64,000 nt of DNA from Paenibacillus sp. PvR098. Its GTDB lineage: Bacteria; Bacillota; Bacilli; Paenibacillales; NBRC-103111. Where the stretch lies: the NCBI RefSeq assembly GCF_017833255.1, contig NZ_JAFIBU010000001.1, positions 3,900,501 to 3,964,500 of the forward strand, read 5' to 3'. Positions 52,837 through 62,051 of the stretch are shown piece after piece. Every line of letters begins with the position of its first letter. The stretch's first letter is position 1. The position numbers were made by a program, and so were the translations under genes. The notes below the pieces were generated by a model. It searched no databases, had not been told where the DNA came from, and was given only the letters and a program-made list of their open reading frames with translations.

Positions 52837-53331
52837 TTGTTCATTTTAACGACCTTGAACCTGCTCGATAATGAATTGGAGAGAATCGGACTGGCGTTAT
52901 CCCGGCTTTCGGACGAGCAGCTATGGCACAAGCTGAAGGACGAAACAAACAGCGTCGGGAATTTGTGCCTGCATCTGGCAGGGAATGAGTATCACAGTAT
53001 TGTAAGCAGTATTGGAGGAGAGCCTTATGTGCGAGAGCGCTCGGCTGAATTTTTGATGGAAAACGGATATACGCGCAGGGAACTCTCGGAGCGCCTGTAC
53101 TCCGTGAGGGAGAAGTCGCGTGAAGTGCTTGCCGCACTCTCCGAGGAAGATCTTTACCGCGAGGTTTATGTTTATTATCCTCCCGAAGCGGGGATTGCAT
53201 CCTACACCCGGAAAATGATGGATCTGCTGTACCATGTCACGGCACATTATGCTTATCACACCGGGCAGATCGTATATATCACCCGAATGCTTCAGAAACA
53301 TAATGAGCATTTACTGAAATGGAGACATTAA
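52837..53331 (+). CDS. DinB/DUF1572-type four-helix protein
   Basis: 164-residue helical protein of the DinB fold. Three His of the presumed metal site are visible in LCLHLAGNEYHSI and YHVTAHYAYHTGQIVYI. These proteins often bind zinc or nickel, and some are thiol transferases, but a function cannot be given. TTG start at 52837 with AAGGAGGGAG upstream. Confidence 0.82.
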   Translation: MFILTTLNLLDNELERIGLALSRLSDEQLWHKLKDETNSVGNLCLHLAGNEYHSIVSSIGGEPYVRERSAEFLMENGYTRRELSERLYSVREKSREVLAALSEEDLYREVYVYYPPEAGIASYTRKMMDLLYHVTAHYAYHTGQIVYITRMLQKHNEHLLKWRH

Positions 53332-53473
53332 CATCTGGCACACATCATAAATTTCGGGGAAATTCGACTCCGTTGTAAAAAAGATCAGAGTCTTAGAAGG
53401 AATTTGGTGAAGGATGTCGAATGTGTATGGGATTTGGCTCAATTTCAACACAGAGAAACTGGAGGGTTAACCA

Positions 53474-54535
53474 ATGAAAAAAGCATCACTCTTCGCATTA
53501 ACTGCGCTCCTGTTCGTAACCACTGCTCTTGCAGGCTGTGGGAATAAGGAAGCGGCACCAGGCAACGCAGCAGAACCTGCAAAAACAGAAGCCGAAGCGG
53601 TATCAGTAGAAATTGGCATGCTCAAGCTGGCCAGCTCCGCGCCGTTGTTTATCGGAATCGAGAAAGGATTCTTTAAAGAAGAAAATATTGACGCGAAAGC
53701 CAAATGGTTCGAAGCAGCGCAGCCGATTGCTGTGGCTACCGCTGGCGGAAGCGTGGATGTGGGCGCTACAGGGATTACCGCAAGCTTGTATAACATGGTG
53801 GCTGGCGGCCAAAAGCTCGTTATTGCTGCGGACAAAGGCAGAGAGCAGAAAGGCTATTCTTCTACAGCCTTGATGGTTCCGAGTGATTCTCCGATCAAGG
53901 CGATCGAAGAATTGAAAGGAAAGAAAATCGGAATTACACAGACCGGATCAACCTATCATTATATGGCAGGCCGGCTGCTTGAAAAGCATGGTTTAACGCT
54001 ACAGGATGTTCAATTGGTGCCTCTGAACAGCATTAAGGGCTTGATGGAAACGCTCAAGAGCAAGCAGGTGGATGCGGTGATGCTTAATGAGCCGAACATC
54101 ACCGCTGTAGTGAAGGAAGGTTACGGTAAAATCGTAGCGCAGGTAGGCGACGAAATCGAGTATCAAACATCCGGTATTTTCTTGTCTCCTAAGCTTGCAG
54201 GCAATCAGGATGCGGCTGTACGTTTTATGAAGGCGTATGCCAAAGCTACACGCTACTACTATGATGCAGTCCTGATCAAAAAGGACGGCGAGCTCGTACC
54301 TGGAGCCAATTATGACGAAGTCGTTAAAATCGTCGCCAAATATACGGATCAACCCGAAGAGAACGTGAAGCAAGGACTTCCTTATATCGACCGTGACGGA
54401 AAGCTTCTGGCAGAAGATATCAAGACGCAGGTAGATTGGTATGCCAAAGAGAAGCTGATCGACAAAGTGATCGATACGAATGAAATTGTGAATACCGCTT
54501 TGCTGGACGAAGCTCTGAGCAAGTTGGGGAATTAA
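53474..54535 (+). CDS. NitT/TauT-type ABC substrate-binding lipoprotein
   Basis: Extracellular receptor. Lipobox TALAGC (Cys at 22), then an NMT1/SsuA-like fold: [101 protein letters not shown]. Ligands in this family include nitrate, sulfonates, taurine, thiamine precursors and aromatic acids; there is no catabolic gene in the operon to decide among them. SD GGAGGG. The 142-base gap before it shows no clear promoter. Confidence 0.9.
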   Translation: MKKASLFALTALLFVTTALAGCGNKEAAPGNAAEPAKTEAEAVSVEIGMLKLASSAPLFIGIEKGFFKEENIDAKAKWFEAAQPIAVATAGGSVDVGATGITASLYNMVAGGQKLVIAADKGREQKGYSSTALMVPSDSPIKAIEELKGKKIGITQTGSTYHYMAGRLLEKHGLTLQDVQLVPLNSIKGLMETLKSKQVDAVMLNEPNITAVVKEGYGKIVAQVGDEIEYQTSGIFLSPKLAGNQDAAVRFMKAYAKATRYYYDAVLIKKDGELVPGANYDEVVKIVAKYTDQPEENVKQGLPYIDRDGKLLAEDIKTQVDWYAKEKLIDKVIDTNEIVNTALLDEALSKLGN

Positions 54536-54539
54536 TGCC

Positions 54540-55316
54540 ATGAGAATCGTAGTGGACAACGTGGAAAAGCGGTTCGTCGACTCGAAGAAACGAGAGGTAA
54601 CCGCTCTTCGAAACATTAATTTTACGATTGAAGAACAAGAATTTGTGGTACTTGTCGGCCCCAGCGGCTGCGGGAAATCTACTCTTCTTAATATTGTCGG
54701 CGGGCTGTTATCTCCTACCGGCGGAGAGGTTTACTTTGAGGGTTTATCTTCTGATGAACCTCCTCGGCTAGGTATCGTCTTTCAGGAAATCGCACTTTTT
54801 CCGTGGCGGACGGTCTACGAGAATGTCGTGTTCGGTCTGGAAGAGCAGGGCGCGAGTAAGCAGGAGCAGCAGGAAAAGGGCAAGCATTATATCGATATGG
54901 TCGGGCTCACGGGGTTTGAATCGGCCTATCCGAAGCAGTTGTCGGGCGGTATGCGTCAACGCGCGGGTATCGCCCGGGCGCTTGCTGTCGAGCCGGATTT
55001 GCTGTTGATGGACGAGCCGTTCTCAGCACTGGACGCGCAGACGCGCACCCTGATGCAGGAGGAGCTGCTCTCGATCTGGAATCGCACCCGGTTAAGTACA
55101 TTATATGTCACGCACAATATACAAGAGGCGGTATATTTGGCTGACCGGGTGATTGTACTTTCACGTCACCCTGGGCAGATCAAAGAAGTGATTCATATCG
55201 ATTTGCCTAAGACCGGAAGGGATCAGGAGGAGCATCGAGTCGCTTTTGAGCGGTACGCAAATGAAATCTGGCAGCTGATCCGGCATGATGCACAGGAAGC
55301 GCTGAAGGAGGGATAA
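54540..55316 (+). CDS. NitT/TauT-type ABC ATPase
   Basis: Walker [11 protein letters not shown] loop [13 protein letters not shown] (with the PWRTV typical of this group), signature [15 protein letters not shown], Walker [13 protein letters not shown] and switch [15 protein letters not shown]. 258 residues. It starts four bases after the binding protein stop; the SD (TTGGGG) is distant. Confidence 0.92.
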   Translation: MRIVVDNVEKRFVDSKKREVTALRNINFTIEEQEFVVLVGPSGCGKSTLLNIVGGLLSPTGGEVYFEGLSSDEPPRLGIVFQEIALFPWRTVYENVVFGLEEQGASKQEQQEKGKHYIDMVGLTGFESAYPKQLSGGMRQRAGIARALAVEPDLLLMDEPFSALDAQTRTLMQEELLSIWNRTRLSTLYVTHNIQEAVYLADRVIVLSRHPGQIKEVIHIDLPKTGRDQEEHRVAFERYANEIWQLIRHDAQEALKEG

Positions 55317-55319
55317 GGC

Positions 55320-56165
55320 ATGACTCAAACATCAAGTGAATCGATAACCGAAGCGCCTTCCCATGCTTCGGCGCAAGGGCAGAAGCGGCATATTATACGA
55401 AATCGCGTTTCCTTCTTGGAGCAGAAGGTACCGGGGTACGCTTCCGTACTAGGTATTTTCAGTCTACTGTTGCTGTGGGAATTGATTTGCAGGCTGGGGC
55501 TCGTGCCTCCGCTGTTCCTGCCGGCTCCGTCGTTGATTCTATTGGCGGGCTGGGATATGCTGTCGAGCGGTGAGCTTCACCAGAACATTCTTGCCAGTAT
55601 GTCCAGGATTGTTATCGGGTATGGCATAGGTGCTGTATGCGGCATCGTGATCGGCCTTATTCTAGGCTTTTCACGCTGGGTGGATGCCGTACTTTCGCCT
55701 ATTGTGTATTCCATTTATCCGATTCCGAAAATCGCACTCCTGCCTTTGATTATTTTATGGCTCGGGATTGGGGAAGCGCCGAAGTTCACGATGATCGCCC
55801 TTGGTGTATTTTTCCCGGTTGTGATCAATACGTTCTCGGGAGTCAAGAACGTAGACCCCATTTGGATCAAAGCAGCGGTTACATTCGGGGCCAGTCATCT
55901 GAGCGTCATTCGGAAGGTCATTCTTCCAGGAGCGCTGCCCATGATCTTCGCCGGTCTAAAGCTTGCGGCTGGGACCTCCCTGCTGCTATTGGTATCTGCA
56001 GAAATGATCGCAGCTCAACAAGGGATCGGTTCGATGATTTTGCATTACGGGAATCTGATGATCACGACAAAGCTCATGGTTGGGGTTCTGATCTTGTCCT
56101 TGTTAGGGCTTTTCTTTAACCGGGGACTTCAGTGGCTTGAAGGCAAGCTGCTGCCGTGGAAATAA
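55320..56165 (+). CDS. NitT/TauT-type ABC permease
   Basis: Six hydrophobic segments after a cytoplasmic N-terminal tail of about 40 residues. YPIPKIALLPLIILWLGIGEAPK and the EAA loop region WIKAAVTFGASHLSVIRKVILPGALPMIFAGLKLAAG are characteristic. 281 residues. GGAGGG SD. Last gene of the importer operon. Confidence 0.92.
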   Translation: MTQTSSESITEAPSHASAQGQKRHIIRNRVSFLEQKVPGYASVLGIFSLLLLWELICRLGLVPPLFLPAPSLILLAGWDMLSSGELHQNILASMSRIVIGYGIGAVCGIVIGLILGFSRWVDAVLSPIVYSIYPIPKIALLPLIILWLGIGEAPKFTMIALGVFFPVVINTFSGVKNVDPIWIKAAVTFGASHLSVIRKVILPGALPMIFAGLKLAAGTSLLLLVSAEMIAAQQGIGSMILHYGNLMITTKLMVGVLILSLLGLFFNRGLQWLEGKLLPWK

Positions 56166-56194
56166 ATCGATAGTATGTAAATGAGCACTCCATA

Positions 56195-56236
56195 AGCACC
56201 GCCGAGAGGTTTTCTTATCGGCGAGTGCTTTTTTTG
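56195..56236 (+). terminator. Terminator after the ABC operon
   Basis: AGCAC and GCCGA (56195-56205) pair with TCGGC and GTGCT (56218-56229), followed by eight T. Confidence 0.85.
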
Positions 56237-56255
56237 TTGTTCACGGTATAGGTCA

Positions 56256-56702
56256 TCAAATCGCGACTTTGAAATGTTGACCATGGAGCTGTTCACAGGC
56301 ATGGCATGTGCCGGATACTTCAAGATAAGCGCTCTGGGGACGGAAGCCATCACTGATTTTTTCCAGGTCTGGAACAGCTGCCGCAAAGTCTGTGATCGTC
56401 CCGCAATGTACGCAATATAAATGATGATGCGGGGCGGTATTCGTATCGTACCTTGTAACATCGCCGTGAAGGATATGAAAATCCTTGAGCAGCCCCAGTT
56501 CTTTTAATGTGCGCAGATTTTTGTAAATGGTCGTCATGCTTACATATTTCGGATACTCGGCATAGATCGATTCGAATAGTTCTTCAGCCGTGGGGTGAGA
56601 TAATTTCAAATATAAATGTTCCAGAATGAGCTGTCGCTGCGTTGTCATACGAATGTTGGCTGTTTGTAAGTGCCGGGTGGCATCGTTAATTGTAATGATC
56701 AT
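56256..56702 (-). CDS. PerR-like Fur-family regulator
   Basis: Peroxide or metal sensor-repressor. HTH region (TTQRQLILEHLYLKLSHPTAEELFESI), and the regulatory metal residues of PerR type: His in LSHPTAEE, Asp in VTRYDTNTAPHHHLYC and its His cluster. The structural zinc site is CVHC plus CHAC. 148 residues. ATG 56702 with TTGGAGGA upstream; the TTG at 56714 is inside that SD. Two sites resembling Per boxes in the window (56726-56740, its own promoter, and 63421-63435, before glutathione peroxidase) support a PerR role, but a Fur or Zur role is not excluded. Confidence 0.8.
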   Translation of the reverse strand: MIITINDATRHLQTANIRMTTQRQLILEHLYLKLSHPTAEELFESIYAEYPKYVSMTTIYKNLRTLKELGLLKDFHILHGDVTRYDTNTAPHHHLYCVHCGTITDFAAAVPDLEKISDGFRPQSAYLEVSGTCHACEQLHGQHFKVAI

Positions 56703-56725
56703 AGTGTCCTCCAATTAAATTAAAA

Positions 56726-56740
56726 TTAGACTTAATCTAA
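56726..56740. promoter_or_regulatory. Fur/PerR-type box upstream of the PerR-like gene
   Basis: TTAGACTTAATCTAA matches TTATAATNATTATAA at 10 of 14 fixed bases and is a 7-1-7 near-palindrome. It lies 24 bases before the start, suiting autorepression. Confidence 0.5.
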
Positions 56741-57197
56741 CTATTAATTTAACTTTATCAGCATATTGACAGATGATCATGAAATTACCATGAAGCTTTG
56801 ATGAAGAAAGAATGAAGGGCAAAGGCGGAAGCTGTCCAATTCTGACTGGGACATTTGGCATAGATAATGTCGAAAGCGCTTTCTATTGAAGAGTGGTTCG
56901 CTCGCAAAAAAACATACTCGAAAATGAGATGCCGTTGCGTTTTGATTTGAACGTTAGTCAATTTATTTGCGGCTCATGGAGTCGTTAAGTGTGATATGGA
57001 TACTATCTCTTTATACTAAACGAATGATCCTTAAAATTGTTGATGACCTTTGTATGAATGGTTCCTTATTAAAAAGCTTCATTGGAGCGAGTGACAGGTT
57101 TGTTCAACAGTAAGTTATTAGATAGGTGAACATATAAGGAAATTTATGGATAAATATGGTTGTTATTAAATATAACATAAAATATGTAGCTATCAAA
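56741..57197. other. AT-rich intergenic stretch without genes
   Basis: Apart from the cre-like site at 56870, I see no coding frame of meaning, no repeats and no clear RNA structure here. It may contain decayed sequence. Confidence 0.4.
56870..56884. promoter_or_regulatory. cre-like site in the long intergenic region
   Basis: TCGAAAGCGCTTTCT fits the cre consensus except for C instead of T at position 2 and contains the palindrome GAAAGCGCTTTC. It is more than 300 bases from any gene, so its target is unclear. Confidence 0.35.
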
Positions 57198-57212
57198 TTG
57201 TAAGCGTAAACA
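57198..57212 (+). promoter_or_regulatory. cre site (CcpA) of the second catabolic cluster
   Basis: TTGTAAGCGTAAACA matches every fixed base of WTGNAANCGNWNNCW and shares TTGTAAGCG with the cre site at 32993. It lies 75 bases before the -35 element. Confidence 0.6.
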
Positions 57213-57287
57213 CCATGAGAGTCGATCAGATTTTTCGCCTAAAATCGACAATATGTTACAATACATTACATCATGATGAAAAATATA

Positions 57288-57316
57288 TTGACAATGACTA
57301 TGACCTGTAATACTAT
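57288..57316 (+). promoter_or_regulatory. Sigma-A promoter of the second catabolic operon
   Basis: TTGACA (57288-57293), 17-base spacer, TACTAT (57311-57316), then TTATTC, the same as at 33095-33123. The leader to the first gene is about 360 bases. Confidence 0.7.
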
Positions 57317-57371
57317 TTATTCAAATTTAAAAACCGTTATTGAAGCATAAAACAGATTACTATTTCAGTGC

Positions 57372-57434
57372 ATTTATGTATACACAATACAATAATTTGT
57401 GAGCCATTTTTAACTTTATTTATGTATACACAAT
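57372..57434. promoter_or_regulatory. Two tandem TGTATACA operators in the second leader
   Basis: ATTTATGTATACACAAT occurs twice as a direct repeat (57372-57388 and 57418-57434), with TGTATACA at 57377-57384 and 57423-57430, 46 bases apart. Both lie downstream of the predicted start site, where a repressor could act as a roadblock or form a loop. The core equals the gntR operator. Confidence 0.65.
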
Positions 57435-57681
57435 CCACAATACAGTATTTTCCACCATCGGCATGATATTGAAGCCCCGATGTAATGAAAATAAATGGTA
57501 ACCCCGAACCAAATGATGACATGCACAAATCTATTCCTTTTTTGAACTAATTTGTGGAGGTGAAGCATCGTGGGAAACTGAAGTGATTTGTTACTTAACG
57601 GTAATTCATAACCTTTGATGCCCGCTAGAATTCCAAACCAACAATTAGCACAGTAAATACAAAATGGGAGGATTCACTTTT

Positions 57682-58728
57682 ATGAAAAAGCTCGGAGTGT
57701 TTAGCTTTATATTAGCCGTTGTTTTGTTTATTACTGCCTGCGGGTCAACTGGAGGAGGAAACACATCGGGTTCCTCTAATGCTTCAACAGATTCTCAAAA
57801 ACCGGACTCCGGCAATTTATTGTTTGCGACCAATACGCAGGGAAGCGCTTGGTATATTTACGGAGCGACGATGGCCGAGCTTTTACGTCCTGTAATGAAC
57901 GGTCGTACGGTTGACGTGCTGCCATTTGCCGGTGGCATCGGCAATGCGAAAATGCTGGATGAGAGGAAAGCGGATGTCGCCTTCTCCTTCTCGATTACAA
58001 GTAAATGGGCTTATGAAGGAAATGTGGCATACCAGAAAAAACAAGAAAATTTACGGGGTTTGGTTGGAGCGCTTGATCAGTACTATATCGGAATTGTCGC
58101 TTCAAAAGCATTTGTTGATAAACACGGAATCAAGACGGTAAAAGACATTGTTGATAATAAAGTTCCTGTAAGAATCTATACCAATAACAAGGGAAGCCTT
58201 GCGGAATTTTCGACTAGTCAAGTATTGGAAGCCTATGGGGTTAACTACGACACCATTAAGCAGTACGGGGGGAAAGTAGAGTTAACGTCGAATGATGTCA
58301 TCCAATCCTCCTTCCAAAACGGTGAAGCTGATCTTCATATTTTGGTTATGCCGAAAGGGCACCCGACGATCAGTGAATTGTCGATCCATACACCAATCGT
58401 GTTCCTGCCAATGGAAGATGAAACTGTAAATAAATTTAAGGGCTTTGGATATACTGATGTCCATTTTCCAAAAGGATTGTACAAGGGCCAGGACTATGAT
58501 GTACAAACTGTAGGCTTCTCCACTATGATTTTGACGACATCCGACCTGAATGAAGAAGCGGCATATAACATTACCAAAACGGTTATTGAAAACAAAGAAA
58601 AGCTGGATGGTGCTCATGACGCTTTGAAGGATTTCAACCCGGAAAATGCAATGAAGCCTGAAAGTCTCAATGTACCGCTGCACCCGGGTGCAGAGAAATA
58701 CTATAAGGAGAAAGGCCTACTTAAGTAA
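57682..58728 (+). CDS. TAXI-type TRAP transporter solute-binding lipoprotein
   Basis: Receptor of the TAXI family, unrelated in fold to DctP. Lipobox LFITAC (Cys at 20), then LLFATNTQGSAWYIYGATMAELLRP, VLPFAGGIGNAKMLDERKADVAFSFS, and FSTSQVLEAYG. 348 residues. ATG 57682 has GGAGG 11 bases upstream; the ATG at 57664 precedes that SD. Works with the fused permease next to it. Like the DctPQM system of cluster one, it probably imports an organic acid, likely a related one. Confidence 0.9.
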   Translation: MKKLGVFSFILAVVLFITACGSTGGGNTSGSSNASTDSQKPDSGNLLFATNTQGSAWYIYGATMAELLRPVMNGRTVDVLPFAGGIGNAKMLDERKADVAFSFSITSKWAYEGNVAYQKKQENLRGLVGALDQYYIGIVASKAFVDKHGIKTVKDIVDNKVPVRIYTNNKGSLAEFSTSQVLEAYGVNYDTIKQYGGKVELTSNDVIQSSFQNGEADLHILVMPKGHPTISELSIHTPIVFLPMEDETVNKFKGFGYTDVHFPKGLYKGQDYDVQTVGFSTMILTTSDLNEEAAYNITKTVIENKEKLDGAHDALKDFNPENAMKPESLNVPLHPGAEKYYKEKGLLK

Positions 58729-58751
58729 CTGTAGGCAAAGGATGACAACCT

Positions 58752-60626
58752 ATGAAAAAGTTTGTTAACTTAACTTCTGTTATCGCGATTGGTTGGTCAT
58801 TATTTCAATTGTACACAGCGAGTTTCGGAAGCTTTACCAGTATGACACAAAGGGCCATTCACGTAGCTTTTGCCTTAGCGCTTACGTTTTGCCTAATGAA
58901 ACAGGGTGAAAAAGAAACCGGGAAGCTTATCAAATATTTCAATTGGCTTCTTGCCATGGTGTCCCTTGGCATAGGTGCATATATTGCGGTGTCAGCTGAA
59001 AGGCTGACCTCCCGTATTCCTTACGTCGACGAGATGACTTCAACGGATTGGATTTTGGGTGTCGTATTGATCGTTTTGCTTCTCGAAGCTTCCAGAAGAA
59101 CCGTTGGTGCTGCTATGACGATCTTGGCACTCATCTTTATTGCCTATGGGCTTTGGGGGCAAAATATGCCCGGGCTTTTACAGCATCGCGGGATGAGCTT
59201 CGAAGATATGGTCAATCTTCAGTTTTTATCGATTGACGGTATTTTTGGGGCTCCAGTGGGAGTTTCCGTGGACTTCGTCTTTTATTTCATTCTGTTTGGC
59301 GCCTTCTTGGAAGTCTCCGGAGGCGGTAAATTGTTCATTGATATTGCCCATAGTGTTACGAGGAAGTTAGTCGGCGGATCCGCCAAAGCGGCAGTAGTGG
59401 CAAGCAGCTTGATGGGTACGATTAGCGGAAGTGCGGCGGCCAATGTGGCGAGTGTAGGGATATTCACTATCCCGCTAATGAGAAGAACGGGCTTTAGCGC
59501 CAAATTTGCGGCGACCGTAGAGTCACTCGCCTCCACTGGTGGTCAGATCCTGCCGCCAATCATGGGGGCTGCCGCTTTCATCATGGCTGATATGCTCGGG
59601 ATACCGTACGCCGCAATCTGTCTGGCTGCTTTGATTCCGGCCGTACTTTATTATGTGGCGATTTACATTACGGTAGATTTGAAGGCAAAGAAGGAAGGTC
59701 TCGGCACGGCGGAAGAAGTCGAGGAATTTGCTGAGAAGAAAGAAAAGATTTCTAAACGATTGCATTTATTAATTCCGCTGCTTGTTTTAGTCGTGTTTAT
59801 CTTTCTTGGTTTCACTCTTCAAAAAGCGGCATTCTGGTCTATTATTGCAATTATTTTAGTCTCTTGGCTCAGAAGAGATACTCGAATGACCCTGATTCAA
59901 CTGTTCGAAGCTCTCGCAAGCGGGGCAAAACAATCCATTCAAGTGGCCATTCCGTGCGCTGTCGCGGGGGTTATTGTCGGAGTCATTGTATATACCGGAC
60001 TTGGGCTCAAGTTCACCAGTCTTATCATTCAATTTTCCTTCGGCAACTTTGTGATTAGCTTGCTGCTCATTTCCCTTGCGTGCATTATTCTGGGCATGGG
60101 AATGCCGACAACCTCCGCTTATATTATGGCGGCTGTATTGATGGCCCCGGCCCTGCAGGAATTTGGTGTAGAGAAGCTTACGGCGCATATGTTTGTATTC
60201 TACCTGGCCTGCTTGTCCATGATTACACCACCGGTCGCTTTGGCTACATATAGCGCTGCCGGAATTGCAGGAACCAAACCGTTTCAGACGGGCCTGTATG
60301 CTTTCTACTATGCGATACCATTGCTCCTAATTCCGTTTGCTTTTATCATGAGTCCGGAACTATTAATGATGGGAGAATGGTACGAAATCGTGATGATTAC
60401 TGCCTTTACTTGCGTAGGGATTTACTCCCTGTGTGTTGGCGTCGTCGGATTTTTATTCGAGAAAACCAGTATGGTGGTAAGGCTTGGTTTCTACGCAGCA
60501 TCCATTTGCTTAATTGTGCCGGAAATCACGTCCAGTATCATCGGTTTAATCGCATTCATCGCTCTTTCTTTCCTGCAAAAATTTCGTTTTAAACAACAGA
60601 GGGCACAAACTAAAATGATCGCATAA
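58752..60626 (+). CDS. TRAP transporter fused permease (4TM/12TM)
   Basis: DctQ and DctM parts in one chain of 624 residues, the usual partner of TAXI proteins. N-terminal Q part with about four segments (about 1-130), then the M part: FEDMVNLQFLSIDGIFGAPVGVSVDFVFYFILFGAFLEVSGGG, the loop KAAVVASSLMGTISGSAAANVASVGIFTIPLM, ESLASTGGQILPPIMGAAAFIMAD and LGMGMPTTSAYIMAAVLMAPAL. It starts 23 bases after the receptor gene. Confidence 0.92.
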   Translation: MKKFVNLTSVIAIGWSLFQLYTASFGSFTSMTQRAIHVAFALALTFCLMKQGEKETGKLIKYFNWLLAMVSLGIGAYIAVSAERLTSRIPYVDEMTSTDWILGVVLIVLLLEASRRTVGAAMTILALIFIAYGLWGQNMPGLLQHRGMSFEDMVNLQFLSIDGIFGAPVGVSVDFVFYFILFGAFLEVSGGGKLFIDIAHSVTRKLVGGSAKAAVVASSLMGTISGSAAANVASVGIFTIPLMRRTGFSAKFAATVESLASTGGQILPPIMGAAAFIMADMLGIPYAAICLAALIPAVLYYVAIYITVDLKAKKEGLGTAEEVEEFAEKKEKISKRLHLLIPLLVLVVFIFLGFTLQKAAFWSIIAIILVSWLRRDTRMTLIQLFEALASGAKQSIQVAIPCAVAGVIVGVIVYTGLGLKFTSLIIQFSFGNFVISLLLISLACIILGMGMPTTSAYIMAAVLMAPALQEFGVEKLTAHMFVFYLACLSMITPPVALATYSAAGIAGTKPFQTGLYAFYYAIPLLLIPFAFIMSPELLMMGEWYEIVMITAFTCVGIYSLCVGVVGFLFEKTSMVVRLGFYAASICLIVPEITSSIIGLIAFIALSFLQKFRFKQQRAQTKMIA

Positions 60627-60638
60627 GGAGATGCAACA

Positions 60639-62033
60639 ATGAATAATGAATCATTAAGATCGTGGCTTCGTCATATGAACGAGACAGGTCAACTGGCCGT
60701 AGTGGATCAAGAGGTGTCCACCACCTTTGAAATTGCTGCATTTACGAAGCGTTTTGACGGTGAAAAGGCTGTGTTTTTTCCAAAGGTTGAAGGTCATGAT
60801 ATGCCTCTAGCCGCAGGTATTGCCAGCACCAGAAAACAATTCGCTGAGGCAATGAATTGTAAAGAAAACGAAATGATCCCTAAATTTTTAGAAGCTATTG
60901 ATCATCCGCTTCCTTCCAAACCGGTTAGCAGTTCGGAGGCTCCGGTTCATGAGGTAGTCATAGAGAATGATATTGATCTACTGGAGATGTTCCCTATTCC
61001 GCTTCATCAGGAAAAGGATTCCGCTCCTTATATTACAGCCGCACTTGCGATTGTACGGGATCCCGAAACAGGGAATCAGAACGTTTCGATTCACAGATTG
61101 CAGGTTTCCGGCAAAAACCGTTTAGGTGCCTTAATTCTGCCTAGACATACATTTAACTTCTATAAAAAAATGGAGGAAAAAGGACAGCCTTTAGAAATCG
61201 CGCTTGTGATCGGCGTAGACCCGATTTTGATGCTGGCCTCCCAAGCCATCGCTCCTCTGGGCCAGGATGAAATGGAGATCGCCGGAGCGCTCAAAGGCTC
61301 ACCGATTCCGGTAGTGCGCTGTAAAACGGTCAACATTGATGTTCCTGCGAACGCAGAGATTGTTTTGGAGGGTAAAATTCTGCCTCACGTAAGGGAATCG
61401 GAAGGACCCTTCGGCGAATTCCCGGCGTATTATGGCTTGCAAAGCGACAAAGAAGTCATCGAAATTCATTGCGTGACTCACCGTAAAGATCCCATTTACC
61501 AAACCTGCTTGGCCGGTTCCATTGAAAACCTGCTGCTCGGCGCTATCCCTCGGGAAGCCTCTCTGCTGCGTTCCATGAAAAATACCGTTTCCACGGTAAA
61601 AAATGTGCATTTGACCATGGGCGGAAAGTGCCGGTTTCATCTGGTCGTTTCTATGAAGAAACGCAATGAGGGCGAAGCCAAGAATGCGATCTTTGCCGCT
61701 TTTGCCGGGCATTACGATGTGAAAAAGGTCATTGTGGTCGACGAGGAAATTGATATTTTTAACATGGAAGAAGTGGATTGGTGTGTAGCAACAAGGTTTC
61801 AGGCCGCCACCGATTTAGTTGCTGTTCATGGAGCGCTGGGGTCGAAATTAGATCCGTCTACGGATAACGGAGTAGGCTCCAAGCTTGGATTTGATTGTAC
61901 CGTACCATTAGACGCTGAGCCGATGGATTATGAGGTAACACGTATACCTAATTATGAAGAATATTTGAAGGATGCCAAAATCTCTGATAAGCTGCCTGCC
62001 GGTATCTTACAACCAAGATTACTAGAAGTATAA
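60639..62033 (+). CDS. UbiD-family prenylated-FMN decarboxylase
   Basis: Reversible (de)carboxylase of aromatic, heteroaromatic or alkenyl acids. prFMN and catalytic positions expected in the family are visible: R153 in NVSIHRLQV, Glu in EIVLEGKILPHVRESEGPFGEFPAYYG (E255 and E260 the likely catalytic pair). 464 residues, as in UbiD-like enzymes such as hydroxybenzoate or pyrrole-2-carboxylate decarboxylases. 12 bases after the permease gene and 18 before the UbiX-type gene. The substrate is not fixed by sequence, but it should be an acid brought in by the TRAP system. Confidence 0.9.
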   Translation: MNNESLRSWLRHMNETGQLAVVDQEVSTTFEIAAFTKRFDGEKAVFFPKVEGHDMPLAAGIASTRKQFAEAMNCKENEMIPKFLEAIDHPLPSKPVSSSEAPVHEVVIENDIDLLEMFPIPLHQEKDSAPYITAALAIVRDPETGNQNVSIHRLQVSGKNRLGALILPRHTFNFYKKMEEKGQPLEIALVIGVDPILMLASQAIAPLGQDEMEIAGALKGSPIPVVRCKTVNIDVPANAEIVLEGKILPHVRESEGPFGEFPAYYGLQSDKEVIEIHCVTHRKDPIYQTCLAGSIENLLLGAIPREASLLRSMKNTVSTVKNVHLTMGGKCRFHLVVSMKKRNEGEAKNAIFAAFAGHYDVKKVIVVDEEIDIFNMEEVDWCVATRFQAATDLVAVHGALGSKLDPSTDNGVGSKLGFDCTVPLDAEPMDYEVTRIPNYEEYLKDAKISDKLPAGILQPRLLEV

Positions 62034-62051
62034 AGAATCGGGGTAGACAAC

